From: Jannaschia sp. M317
GTDB lineage: Bacteria > Pseudomonadota > Alphaproteobacteria > Rhodobacterales > Rhodobacteraceae
Length of the DNA: 64,000 bases
Assembly: GCF_025141175.1 (NCBI RefSeq)
Contig: NZ_CP081155.1
Coordinates: 2,943,001 to 3,007,000, forward strand
Direction of reading: 5' to 3'
The translations under genes and the position numbers were made by a program. Below the pieces are notes generated by a model. That model ran no database searches and was not told the origin of the DNA. It saw only the letters and a program-made list of their open reading frames with translations. This document shows, one piece after another, positions 18,742 through 26,874 of the stretch; the stretch's first letter is position 1, and every line of letters starts with the position of its first letter.

Positions 18742-18761
18742 AGGGGACCTTCGGGTCCCCT
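18742..18761 (+). terminator. UUCG-loop hairpin after the Gfo/Idh gene
   Basis: AGGGGACC and GGTCCCCT pair around TTCG, 31 bases after the stop. There is no T-tract (TGCGG follows), so it may stabilise the mRNA end rather than terminate on its own. A second, weaker GC palindrome (CGACCC...GGGTCG) follows near 18798-18820. Confidence 0.6.
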
Positions 18762-18831
18762 TGCGGAGAAGCCGTCGGGGTTTCGCGACCCGCCCTGCGC
18801 AGGGTCGCAGCAAAAAGGGCGTTTCGCACCG

Positions 18832-19029
18832 ATGGTCAAAGACCGTATTGCACGATGGCAGTCGTTTGGGCCCACGCCGTTCATCATGACGGTTGTGATG
18901 ATGCTGTTGATGTTTGGGCTGTTGCCCATCGGTGCCGCAGTGTCGTCCACGCCGAATGCTGAATACCCGCCCTGTTCCGCGCTGAGGTCGGATACCCTGG
19001 CCATGGCCTGCAAACCCAGACGGTTCTGA
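18832..19029 (+). CDS. possible 65-aa small membrane protein
   Basis: The stretch 18711-19192 has no recognisable gene. This is the best candidate in it: an ATG with AAGGG about ten bases upstream, a basic N-terminus (MVKDRIARWQ), one hydrophobic segment (about 16-36, IMTVVMMLLMFGLLPIGAAV) and a short Cys-containing tail (YPPCSAL...MACKPRRF). The minus strand also has competing frames, one starting at 19141 with GGAGAG upstream. Neither strand is recognised as a known family, so the call is weak. Confidence 0.3.
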   Translation: MVKDRIARWQSFGPTPFIMTVVMMLLMFGLLPIGAAVSSTPNAEYPPCSALRSDTLAMACKPRRF

Positions 19030-19192
19030 CGACGGGGCCGACCAGGTTGGCGCGAACCAGCACCGGGCTGCCAGAGGCAACACCGCGACCGGCCTGGGGC
19101 GCGGGTTGCAGCAGGCCCGATCGCGGTTGCAGGCCACTCATGAGAAACTCTCCGGCCCCGAACGCCCGCGACGGGGCCGCAAGCGCGGCGGG

Positions 19193-19888
19193 TTACCCCC
19201 GGGCGGCCTCCGCTGCGGCTCGAATCGCGCGAATGTTCTTACCGTATCCTTCGGGCGCGGTCGCCGTGCCACCCTTGAACACCGCGGATCCCGCGACCAG
19301 GACATCGGCACCGGCCTCTGCTACCAGGGGGGCGGTAACGGGGTCGATCCCACCGTCGATTTCGATATGCACCGGTCGGTCGCCCAGCATGGCGCGCAAA
19401 CGACGGACCTTTTCGACCTGGCTGGCGATGAACTTCTGCCCGCCGAACCCTGGGTTCACCGTCATCACGCAGATCAGATCCACATCGCCCAGCAGTTCCG
19501 CCGCGGCCTCTGCAGGGGTGCCGGGGTTCAGGGCCAGCCCCGCCTTCACGCCAGAGCCCCGGATCGCCTGAAGCGTGCGGTGGACATGCGGCCCGGCCTC
19601 CAGATGGGCGGTGATGACGTCGGCGCCGGCCTCGACGAAGCCCTGCAAATAGGCATCAACGGGCGAGATCATCAGATGTACGTCCATCACGCCCTTGATA
19701 TGCGGGCGGATCGCCGCGCAGGTCGCGGCCCCAAAGCTGATGTTCGGAACGAAATGCCCGTCCATCACGTCGACGTGGATCCAGTCTGCGCCCTGCGCCT
19801 CGGCGGCGGCGCATTCGGCGCCGAAATTGGCGAAATCGGCGGCAAGGATAGAGGGCGCGATCTTGATCGAGCGGTCGAAGGCTTTCAT
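19193..19888 (-). CDS. rpe: ribulose-phosphate 3-epimerase
   Basis: TIM-barrel metal enzyme interconverting ribulose 5-phosphate and xylulose 5-phosphate (pentose phosphate and, if present, Calvin cycles). ATG at 19888 gives 231 aa. Motifs: IAPSILAADFANFG, WIHVDVMDGHFVPN (metal His/Asp), DVHLMI, MTVNPGFGGQKF and IEIDGGI with the second catalytic Asp. The longer upstream frame is the shadow of the next gene. It lies 29 bases downstream of the 5-formyl-THF cyclo-ligase gene, likely one operon. Confidence 0.97.
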   Translation of the reverse strand: MKAFDRSIKIAPSILAADFANFGAECAAAEAQGADWIHVDVMDGHFVPNISFGAATCAAIRPHIKGVMDVHLMISPVDAYLQGFVEAGADVITAHLEAGPHVHRTLQAIRGSGVKAGLALNPGTPAEAAAELLGDVDLICVMTVNPGFGGQKFIASQVEKVRRLRAMLGDRPVHIEIDGGIDPVTAPLVAEAGADVLVAGSAVFKGGTATAPEGYGKNIRAIRAAAEAARG

Positions 19889-19917
19889 GGCGGCGTCTCC
19901 GGTTGGTCGTCCGCCCC

Positions 19918-20487
19918 CTAGCGCGAGACGGCGGCCCCGAAAACCCCCCGGTCGGTGACGATCCACGGAAGCGGGATGTCCGTCGCCTCGCGCGGGACCG
20001 CCTGCAGCCGCTGTGCCTCCAACGCGAGGCCGACGACAAGCGCGTTTTCCATCCCGGCCAGGGTTCGGTCGTAAAAGCCGCCCCCATAGCCAAGCCGCCC
20101 GCCCGACGCGTCGAACCCCACCATCGGCACGATCAGCACATCGGGCACCCGCCAGCTGCCTTCGATCGGGACCTGGACGCCAAAAGCCCCCCGTTCGGTG
20201 GCACAGCCTGGCGTCCATTCGCGAAACCGCAGCGGCGCGCCCTTGGCGGTGACGACGGGCACGCAGATGCGGTTGGTGAACGACAGGGCGCGCAGGGTGC
20301 CTGTCGGGTCCGCCTCGGACCCGATCGGCAGGTATCCCGCGACCGTCTTGCCGCGCAGGTGCATCAGGCGTGCAAACAGCCGCGTGCTGGCCTTGGCGCG
20401 CGCCAGCGTGGGCGCGGCATCGCGGGCGGCAATGCAGCGTTTGCGCAGTTGCGCCTTTTCCTCAGCCAGCCTAGCGTCCGAGCCCAT
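19918..20487 (-). CDS. 5-formyltetrahydrofolate cyclo-ligase
   Basis: ATP-dependent conversion of 5-formyl-THF to 5,10-methenyl-THF, recycling a stored folate. The 189 aa show the N-terminal KAQLRKRCIAARD helix, VAGYLPIGSEAD, and the signature DASGGRLGYGGGFYDRTL (ATP/substrate loop). Its ATG (20487-20485) overlaps by two bases the divergent ATG of the VOC gene (20486-20488), so there is no room for a shared upstream leader; see findings. Confidence 0.94.
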   Translation of the reverse strand: MGSDARLAEEKAQLRKRCIAARDAAPTLARAKASTRLFARLMHLRGKTVAGYLPIGSEADPTGTLRALSFTNRICVPVVTAKGAPLRFREWTPGCATERGAFGVQVPIEGSWRVPDVLIVPMVGFDASGGRLGYGGGFYDRTLAGMENALVVGLALEAQRLQAVPREATDIPLPWIVTDRGVFGAAVSR

Positions 20488-21088
20488 GCAAACCTTCGAT
20501 CACTTTGCGCTTTCATCGGACACGCTGGCCGAGGGGGCAACCCATGTCGAGACGCAAACCGGCCTGACCATGGGGCCCGGCGGAAAACACGCGCGGATGG
20601 GGACGCACAACCTGCTTTCGGGGCTAGGTCCTGCGGAATACTTCGAAGTCATCGCCACCGACCCAGAGGCACCGCCCCTGGACCGCCCCCGCTGGTTCGA
20701 CCTGGACCGCCGCGCAGGTCCGCCGCGTATCGGCAACTGGATCGTTCGAACCGACGATCTGGATGCGTTGGTGGCGACCTACCCCCAGGCCGGGCGCCCC
20801 CTGACGTTCGAGCGTGGGGCCTTTCGCTGGCGCATGGCGGTGCCAGACAACGGGATCCTGCCATACGACGGCTGTTTTCCGGCGCTCATCCAGTGGGACA
20901 GCGCGCCGCCCAGCTTTCCCGATATCGGCGCGCGCCTGACCGGTTTTGCCATACGGCACCCGGAGGCGGCGGAATTGGGTCCGCTGTTGGCATCGCTGAT
21001 CGATGACCCGCGCCTGTCGGTCACCCAGGGCCCGCGCCGGATCGCCGCGACCCTCGACACCCCGGACGGCCCGCGCGTCCTGGCATGA
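20486..21088 (+). CDS. VOC family / glyoxalase-like domain protein
   Basis: A 200-aa protein resembling the glyoxalase-like domain family: FDHFALSSDTLAEGATHVE at the start, then GGKHARMGTHNLLSGLGPAEYFEVIATDPEAP and WIVRTDDLDALV, the usual ordering. The function is unknown; members of this group lack a defined substrate. ATG at 20486 shares bases with the divergent ATG, so either the mRNA is leaderless or its promoter lies within the neighbouring gene. ATGA overlap to the metallopeptidase gene. Confidence 0.82.
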   Translation: MQTFDHFALSSDTLAEGATHVETQTGLTMGPGGKHARMGTHNLLSGLGPAEYFEVIATDPEAPPLDRPRWFDLDRRAGPPRIGNWIVRTDDLDALVATYPQAGRPLTFERGAFRWRMAVPDNGILPYDGCFPALIQWDSAPPSFPDIGARLTGFAIRHPEAAELGPLLASLIDDPRLSVTQGPRRIAATLDTPDGPRVLA

Positions 21089-21480
21089 GCGATCTGCTGC
21101 CCCCCGACGCAGAGGAGATGCGCGCCTGGGCCGAAGCCGCCCGCGCTGCCTTCCCCGCACCCTTCGCCGCGTTGTCATCCGACGTGCGCGTGGTTGTCGA
21201 GGAATGGCCGGACGACGCCTTGCTGGACGAGATGAAGATCGAAAGCGCCTTTGGCCTGACCGGTCTATACGAAGGCGCGGCCCTGACCGAGCGGTCGGTG
21301 GACCACCCCGAACCGCCATCGACCGTCACCCTGTTCCGCCGCCCGATTCTGGACGAATGGGCAGACCGGGGCGACGTCGGCCTGCGGGCATTGGTGGTGC
21401 ATGTGACGGTGCACGAATTCGCCCACCACTTTGGCTGGTCCGACGAAGACATCGCGCGGATCGACCGCTGGTGGGAATAG
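21085..21480 (+). CDS. zincin-like metallopeptidase family protein
   Basis: A 131-aa minimal zinc-metallopeptidase-like protein with the HEFAHHFG motif (HExxH, about residues 112-119) near its C-terminus and the expected acidic residues (SDEDIARID) after it. DEMKIESAFGLTGLYEG is a conserved family block. Substrate unknown. The ATG overlaps the VOC stop (ATGA). Confidence 0.87.
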   Translation: MSDLLPPDAEEMRAWAEAARAAFPAPFAALSSDVRVVVEEWPDDALLDEMKIESAFGLTGLYEGAALTERSVDHPEPPSTVTLFRRPILDEWADRGDVGLRALVVHVTVHEFAHHFGWSDEDIARIDRWWE

Positions 21481-21486
21481 CCCACG

Positions 21487-21514
21487 AAAAAGGGCGCCCC
21501 GACCGGGGGCGCCC
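21487..21514 (-). terminator. Rho-independent terminator of carD
   Basis: On the minus strand GGGGCGCCC and GGGCGCCCC pair around a five-base loop and are followed by TTTTT. It lies 21 bases after the carD stop and also faces the end of the metallopeptidase gene, so it may act on both. Confidence 0.88.
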
Positions 21515-21534
21515 CTGAACAAAATGGTGTGGCC

Positions 21535-22041
21535 TCAGGCGGCGGCGCGGGCCGACAGGATCTCGTCCACGGATTTCAGCGCGCCATCCTCGTCCATGTC
21601 ATTCACGGCAGCCAGCTCGCGCGTCAGACGGTCCAGCGCGGCTTCATAAAGCTGACGCTCGGAATAGGACTGCTCGCGCTGTTCGTCGTTGCGGTGCAGG
21701 TCGCGCACCACCTCGGCGATGGCGATCAAATCGCCGGAGTTGATCTTGGCCTCGTATTCCTGAGCGCGGCGGGACCACATGGCGCGCTTGACGCGGGCCT
21801 TGCCCTTGAGCGTGGTCATGGCCTTGGACACGACGTCGGGCGACGACAGGGACCGCATGCCCACGTCGGTCGCCTTGTGGGTCGGGACCCGCAGCGTCAT
21901 CTTGTCCTTCACGAAGTTGATGACGAACAGCTCCAGCTCCAGCCCGGCAACTTCCTGCTTTTCGATCTTTACGATCTGGCCGACGCCGTGGGCAGGGTAG
22001 ACAACGAAATCATTGGGGCGAAACTCGGATTTCTTCGACAT
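21535..22041 (-). CDS. CarD family transcriptional regulator
   Basis: CarD/CdnL-type protein that binds RNA polymerase beta and stabilises open complexes. 168 aa from ATG 22041 (MSKKSEFRPNDFVVYPAHG); a GAGAGG six bases upstream favours this ATG over the one at 22047. The N-terminal RNA-polymerase-interaction domain (FVVYPAHGVGQIVKIEKQEVAG) is followed by a helical C-terminal DNA-binding domain (residues 55-165, with the conserved W in RAMWSRRAQEY). Flanked by terminators on both sides, so it is its own transcription unit. Confidence 0.95.
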   Translation of the reverse strand: MSKKSEFRPNDFVVYPAHGVGQIVKIEKQEVAGLELELFVINFVKDKMTLRVPTHKATDVGMRSLSSPDVVSKAMTTLKGKARVKRAMWSRRAQEYEAKINSGDLIAIAEVVRDLHRNDEQREQSYSERQLYEAALDRLTRELAAVNDMDEDGALKSVDEILSARAAA

Positions 22042-22215
22042 GGGCATCCTCTCGATGTCGTCAGCGTGCGCCGGGGGGCGGCGACAAGAAACGTGGCCCC
22101 GGAGAATTCCCCAGGGTCAGCGTTCAACGCTTCGGTGTTGGTCCGGGTGCATAGAGCCCGGGAACCGTTGTGGCAGAACCGACCGGGCAATCCCGGATCG
22201 ACTAAAGATATAGCA

Positions 22216-22240
22216 CAAAAAACGACGCTCCGAAAGCGTC
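22216..22240 (-). terminator. Rho-independent terminator of fdxA
   Basis: On the minus strand GACGCT and AGCGTC pair around TTCGG, followed by GTTTTTT. It lies 38 bases past the fdxA stop and ends that operon before carD. Confidence 0.85.
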
Positions 22241-22277
22241 ACGGTGGTTGACCCAAATGCCGCGTTGCGGCAGCCGC

Positions 22278-22613
22278 TCAGCCGCCCTCGCCCGGTGCCT
22301 CGGAGAAGAGCTCCATCTTGCCCGGCTTGCCGTCCATCTCTTCGGCGGTCGGCAGCTGGTCTTTCTTGGTGATGATCACCGGCCAGATTTCGGAATATTT
22401 CCGATTGAATTCAACCCACTTCTCCATATCCGGCTCTGTGTCCGGGCGGATGGCGTCGGCGGGGCATTCGGGTTCGCAAACGCCGCAGTCGATGCATTCA
22501 TCGGGATGGATGACGAGCATGTTCTCGCCCTCATAGAAACAATCCACCGGGCAGACCTCGACGCAATCGGTGTACTTGCAGGCGATGCACGCGTCGTTGA
22601 CGATGTAGGTCAT
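22278..22613 (-). CDS. fdxA: 7Fe ferredoxin FdxA
   Basis: Small cytoplasmic electron carrier with one [3Fe-4S] and one [4Fe-4S] cluster. ATG at 22613 gives 111 aa. Cysteines: [17 protein letters not shown] (about 9-25) and [12 protein letters not shown] (about 40-51), the FdxA pattern in which the first cluster motif has an enlarged spacing. The C-terminal extension ([20 protein letters not shown]) is typical. It is the last gene of the TPR-helicase-S4-fdxA run. Confidence 0.95.
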   Translation of the reverse strand: MTYIVNDACIACKYTDCVEVCPVDCFYEGENMLVIHPDECIDCGVCEPECPADAIRPDTEPDMEKWVEFNRKYSEIWPVIITKKDQLPTAEEMDGKPGKMELFSEAPGEGG

Positions 22614-22759
22614 GGGCCAATCCTCGGTCGATTCTGCCGCTCGATACCCGGCGCGCGCCAGGGGTTCAAGCCAGCGGGGCCTGCAACCGCAGCGTGCGAC
22701 AAGGCACAGCCCCATATCCCGGCCGAATTGCCCAAGTTGCAGGCATCACAGACAGGTGT

Positions 22760-23113
22760 TCACTTTTCCGGGAGGTCGCGCGCCGCATCCAGCCTGCGAC
22801 GATCCCGGCCCGTCGGGCGCGGCCCCACCCGCGGCACCACAGGCGGGGAATGATCGGCATAGGCGGCCTGTGCCTCGGGGGCGGGGCCGCGACGCGACAG
22901 CAAGGCCGTGATCTCGATCACGCGCACGCGCGATCCGGTCGGAAAGGTCAGTCGATCACCGGGCGCCACCGCAGCAGAGGCCTTGGTCACCCGATCATCA
23001 TTCACGCGCACCTTGCCCTCGGCGACCGTCTTGGCCGCCAAGGTCCGTGTCTTGAAAAACCGCGCCTGCCAGAGCCATTTATCCAGGCGTTGGCGGGCGG
23101 GGGCGTCCGTCAC
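22760..23113 (-). CDS. S4-domain RNA-binding protein (Hsp15/HslR-like)
   Basis: A 117-aa protein with an N-terminal S4 RNA-binding domain (RLDKWLWQARFFKTRTLAAK, VRVNDDRVTKASAAVAPGD) and a basic Arg-rich tail. Hsp15-type proteins bind free 50S subunits carrying nascent chains. The ATG overlaps the helicase stop (ATGA), consistent with RNA-related co-function. Confidence 0.92.
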   Translation of the reverse strand: MTDAPARQRLDKWLWQARFFKTRTLAAKTVAEGKVRVNDDRVTKASAAVAPGDRLTFPTGSRVRVIEITALLSRRGPAPEAQAAYADHSPPVVPRVGPRPTGRDRRRLDAARDLPEK

Positions 23114-25953
23114 TTCCCCTTGAGCGCCGCAAGCGCGGCGAACGGGTTGTCGGGGTCGATTGCCTTTTCGCGCCTGGGCTTGGCTTCATAGGTCTTGGGC
23201 CCACGGTCGCCGTCCTTCGGGCCACGTTTGCCGCCCTTGCCCTTGTCGCCACGCGGTTTCCCGCCCGGCTTGCCGCTACGCTGCGGGCGATCACCCTGCC
23301 CGTCGCGGCGCGGTCCACGATTGTTTTGCCGACGCGGGGCCCAGGTAAACGTATAGAACGTCTCCAACTCAGGCGCGGCCTCTGCCTCGGGGGCGGCCTC
23401 CGGTGCAGGGGTGTCTGCCTCGGGGGCAGGTTCCGCCGTGGGCTGTGCCTCGGTCACCGCCTCTGCCTCTGCCTCAGGGGCGGAGGCCTCGGTCGGGGCT
23501 GCGTCCGCTTCGGTCTCTTCGGAAACGGCGGGGGCCGCGCCTTCGTCGGCCACAGGCGGCGTCGCGGCGGGCTTGACCTTGGGCCGCTCCCCCTTCTCGG
23601 CATTGTAGCCCAAACCTTCCATCAGGTCGGCGAATTGTTCCAGCGTCATGCCTGTGATCGACAGCATGTCCGCCGTCGCCTCGAACCCGCCTCGGCTGTC
23701 CTGCGTGCGGATCATGTCGGCCAGGCGTTCCAGCATGTCGATGCGGATCGCACGGGCGCCCGACAGACGATAGCCGGCATTGACGTAATACCCTTCGGGC
23801 GCGCCTTCGACCTTGGGCACCGTGACCAGGCCGGGCGGCGGGCTTTCGGGGAACTCATCCAGCCCCTGCCACAACGACCAAAGCACGAGACGCAGGCGCG
23901 TCGGCGCGGGCTTCAGCAGAAGTTGCTGGAACACGGTGAACTGGCCAAACCGCACGCCATGCTTGCGCAACTGTCCGCGCGCGTCCTGATCCAGGTCCTT
24001 GACCTCTTGGCTCACGTCCTGACGCGGCAAAACGCCCAGCCCTTCCAACATGCGGAAGGCGAAACCGCGCGCGACGCCGGTGACGGCCTCGTCGCGGGAC
24101 ATGGCCAGCAGCGGATCAAATCCGGCGGCGACCTTGCGGTCGATGAAATGCTGCAGACGGCGCGTGACCTTCTGCATCACCTCGGGCCCGGCCTCGTCAT
24201 CGACAAAGGCCTCGACGGCGGGTTTCAGCGCCTCGGATCCCTTGACCAGCTTGCCCACGGCCTGATCGCCCCACATGAGGCCACCCTGCTCGGTAAAGTC
24301 CATTTCGGTGTCGGGCGCGTTGTAAAACCGGTCGGCCCGCAGGTGGAACTCGGGCCGCAAGGCCTGGGTCGCGGCCTGCCGCACGGTTTTCGCCTCGTCC
24401 GGCGTGGTGGTCCCGGTCTGGTGGAAGCGGAAGCCTTCGAGACGGCCAAGCGTCTCGCCCTCGACGATCACCTCGCCCTTGTCGTTGATGTCGGCCAACA
24501 GGCCCTCCTTCATCTTCAGCCGCCGGAGCAGCACGCTGGTTCGCCTGTCGACGAAACGATTGGTCAACGCCTCGTGTAGCGCATCCGACAGGCGGTCTTC
24601 TACCGCCCGTGTGGCCTCGCGCCAATGGGCTTCGTTATCTACCCACCCTTTACGCTGGGCCACATAGGTCCAGGTGCGGATGTAGGCCAGTCGTTTCGAC
24701 AAAGTGTCGATGTCCCCCGCCGTCTTGTCGATACGTTTGATCTGCCGCGCGAACCAATCGTCCTGCACCCGCCCGTGGACATGCAGAAAGTCAAAGATCC
24801 GCGCCAGCAGCGTCGTGTGTTCGCCGTGGCTGATGCCCTGAAAGTCGGGAATGCGGCACACATCCCAAAGCAGGCGCACGTCCCGCGCATCCGCCAGGCG
24901 CGAGGCGACGGATTCGAGCTGGTTGAGCGTCTTGAGCGATTGCAGATCATCCGCCTCGCGTCCACGCGTCAGGATCATGTCCGGCGACGGTGCCTCCAGC
25001 GAGGCGATCAGCGCCTCGGCGGTGCCGAAATCGAGCCGGTCATTGCGCCAGCTCAACCGGTCGATCGGCTTGAAGCGGTGTTCCTGAATGGCCTCGACCA
25101 GACCCTCCTCCAGGGGGGCCGCCTCTCCGGTGACACCAAAGGTTCCGGGCTGCATGTACCGTCCGGCCCGCCCCGCGATCTGCGCCAGCTCATGCGGCAT
25201 CAGGGGGCGGATGCGTTGACCGTCGAACTTGGACGTGGCCGAAAACGCGACGTGTTTGATGTCGAGGTTCAGACCCATTCCGATGGCATCCGTCGCAACC
25301 AGATAGTCCACGTCGCCGTTTTGGTACATCTCTACCTGGGCGTTCCGCGTCCGCGGGCTGAGCGCGCCCATGACCACCGCCGCGCCGCCCTTCTGACGGC
25401 GCAAAAGCTCTGCGATGGCATAGACATTATCAACCGAGAAGCCGACGATTGCCGTCCTTCCAGGCATACGGCTTATCTTTTTCGAACCTGTGTACAAAAG
25501 TTCGCTGAATCGCTCCCGACGCACGAACTGCGCCTCGGGGACCAGCTGCGCGATGGCCGGGCGCATGGTGTCGGACCCCATGAACAACGTCTCGTGCAGG
25601 CCGCGCATGTTGAGCAGGCGATCGGTAAAGACGTGGCCGCGTTCGGGGTCGGCGCAAAGTTGGATTTCGTCGATGCCGACGAAGTCCGCGCCCAGGCCCG
25701 TTGGCATCGCCTCGACGGTGCAGACCCAATGCGAGGCGCGCGGCGGCACGATCCGCTCCTCTCCGGTGACGAGGGCCACGACCGACGGGCCGCGCACGGC
25801 GACCAGCTTGTCATAGACCTCGCGCGCAAGCAGGCGCAACGGCAGGCCAATGACTGCCGTGCGATGGGCCAGCATCCGTTCCAGCGCGTAATGCGTCTTG
25901 CCGGTGTTCGTCGGCCCAAGGACCGCCGTCACCCTGCCCTTTGGGCTGCTCAT
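23110..25953 (-). CDS. Suv3-like DEAD/DExH-type RNA helicase with acidic-basic tail
   Basis: Superfamily 2 helicase resembling mitochondrial SUV3, likely an RNA helicase in RNA decay or ribosome assembly. 947 aa: Walker A GPTNTGKT (13-20), DEIQ box (95-98), GSDT, a Suv3-type VATDAIGMGLNL (219-230) and QIAGRAGRY (258-266). A long middle region of unclear fold follows. Residues about 799-863 are an Ala/Glu/Pro-rich acidic linker, and 874-921 an Arg/Gly/Lys-rich basic segment, then a conserved DNPFAALAALKG end. The tail is probably disordered and RNA-binding. Ten bases after the TPR gene. Confidence 0.93.
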   Translation of the reverse strand: MSSPKGRVTAVLGPTNTGKTHYALERMLAHRTAVIGLPLRLLAREVYDKLVAVRGPSVVALVTGEERIVPPRASHWVCTVEAMPTGLGADFVGIDEIQLCADPERGHVFTDRLLNMRGLHETLFMGSDTMRPAIAQLVPEAQFVRRERFSELLYTGSKKISRMPGRTAIVGFSVDNVYAIAELLRRQKGGAAVVMGALSPRTRNAQVEMYQNGDVDYLVATDAIGMGLNLDIKHVAFSATSKFDGQRIRPLMPHELAQIAGRAGRYMQPGTFGVTGEAAPLEEGLVEAIQEHRFKPIDRLSWRNDRLDFGTAEALIASLEAPSPDMILTRGREADDLQSLKTLNQLESVASRLADARDVRLLWDVCRIPDFQGISHGEHTTLLARIFDFLHVHGRVQDDWFARQIKRIDKTAGDIDTLSKRLAYIRTWTYVAQRKGWVDNEAHWREATRAVEDRLSDALHEALTNRFVDRRTSVLLRRLKMKEGLLADINDKGEVIVEGETLGRLEGFRFHQTGTTTPDEAKTVRQAATQALRPEFHLRADRFYNAPDTEMDFTEQGGLMWGDQAVGKLVKGSEALKPAVEAFVDDEAGPEVMQKVTRRLQHFIDRKVAAGFDPLLAMSRDEAVTGVARGFAFRMLEGLGVLPRQDVSQEVKDLDQDARGQLRKHGVRFGQFTVFQQLLLKPAPTRLRLVLWSLWQGLDEFPESPPPGLVTVPKVEGAPEGYYVNAGYRLSGARAIRIDMLERLADMIRTQDSRGGFEATADMLSITGMTLEQFADLMEGLGYNAEKGERPKVKPAATPPVADEGAAPAVSEETEADAAPTEASAPEAEAEAVTEAQPTAEPAPEADTPAPEAAPEAEAAPELETFYTFTWAPRRQNNRGPRRDGQGDRPQRSGKPGGKPRGDKGKGGKRGPKDGDRGPKTYEAKPRREKAIDPDNPFAALAALKGK

Positions 25954-25963
25954 GGAGGTCCTT

Positions 25964-26536
25964 TCAGAGCGACCGCTCGCCCGTCTCGCGTTCCAGCCGC
26001 TCGACCGCGGCGTTCACGTTTTCCTCGGCCGGAAAGACCTGTTGCGCGGCGCGGAACGCCCGCAAGGCGCGGTCCTGATCGCCAAGTTGTTCCATGATGA
26101 TCCCCAGCCCGGCAAGCGCGCCGAAATGGCGCGGCTCCAGGATCAGAACCTGTTCGATATCCGCAATCGCCTGACCGTAGCGATCCATCAGAAAAAAAGC
26201 TGTGGCGCGTTGATTCCAGCCTTCGGCGAATTCCGGCGCATGATCGGTCAAGGCCGTCAGATGGGCGATGGCGCGGGGCCAGTCCTGATCGGCAATCGCC
26301 TCTTGCCCGCGCACCAGCAGCAGATCCATCGCAGGAGAGCCGGAGTGCGACCACCGCTCCATCACTTCGTTGGCCAGCCGCTGCGCCTCTGCGGCGTCCG
26401 CCTCGGACGTCAGGGTGCCCAGCCGGTTCAACAGCGTGTCGGCATCGCGCGCGATCTCCTGCGCAGGCAGGGACGTTGCGTAACAAACCGCAAGCGCGGA
26501 CAGCAGGGTGTTGAAGGTGACGCGAAGGTCAATCAT
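25964..26536 (-). CDS. exported tetratricopeptide-repeat protein
   Basis: A 190-aa protein with an N-terminal signal sequence (about 1-25, ending LPAQ) and three or so TPR units between 75 and 180 (WPRAIAHLTALTDHAPEFAEGW, then YGQAIADIEQVLILEPRHFGAL, then RALRAFRAAQQVFP). TPRs bind partner proteins; the partner is unknown and the location is probably periplasmic. It is first in the operon with the helicase. Confidence 0.88.
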   Translation of the reverse strand: MIDLRVTFNTLLSALAVCYATSLPAQEIARDADTLLNRLGTLTSEADAAEAQRLANEVMERWSHSGSPAMDLLLVRGQEAIADQDWPRAIAHLTALTDHAPEFAEGWNQRATAFFLMDRYGQAIADIEQVLILEPRHFGALAGLGIIMEQLGDQDRALRAFRAAQQVFPAEENVNAAVERLERETGERSL

Positions 26537-26589
26537 CTATGCCCTATCCCTTCCTGCCGCAGGCGCGGCCCCCAGATCCGAGGACCCCC

Positions 26590-26874
26590 ATGAGCGACAT
26601 TATCAACGAGGCCGTCACCCAGCTCACCGCAAAGATTGGCACCTTCGACGGCAGCGTCAAGTTCATCGTCGAAGGTGAAGGCGCAATCATGGTCGATCAG
26701 GCCGGTGTTCGCGCCGCCGACGAAGAGGCGGACTGCACCCTGACCGCCGACGAAGACACCTTTCGCGGCATCCTGTCGGGCGACGTCAACCCGACCTCCG
26801 CCTTCATGACCGGCAAGCTGAAGCTGGACGGCGACATGGGCACCGCGATGAAACTGGGCGGAGCGCTGTCCTGA
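26590..26874 (+). CDS. SCP2 sterol-binding domain protein
   Basis: A 94-aa single-domain SCP2 fold protein, a small hydrophobic-ligand carrier. ATG at 26590 is preceded by GAGG. FDGSVKFIVEGEGAIMVD, ADCTLTADEDTFRGILSGDVNPTSAFMTGKLKLDGDMG (the family signature, split) are visible. It is followed directly by an alpha/beta hydrolase gene with which it overlaps. Confidence 0.92.
   Translation: MSDIINEAVTQLTAKIGTFDGSVKFIVEGEGAIMVDQAGVRAADEEADCTLTADEDTFRGILSGDVNPTSAFMTGKLKLDGDMGTAMKLGGALS

Noticed and set aside
22048..22215. Possible extra gene between carD and the fdxA terminator
   Set aside because: No frame with a start, ribosome site and reasonable codon use; best read as the carD promoter and leader.
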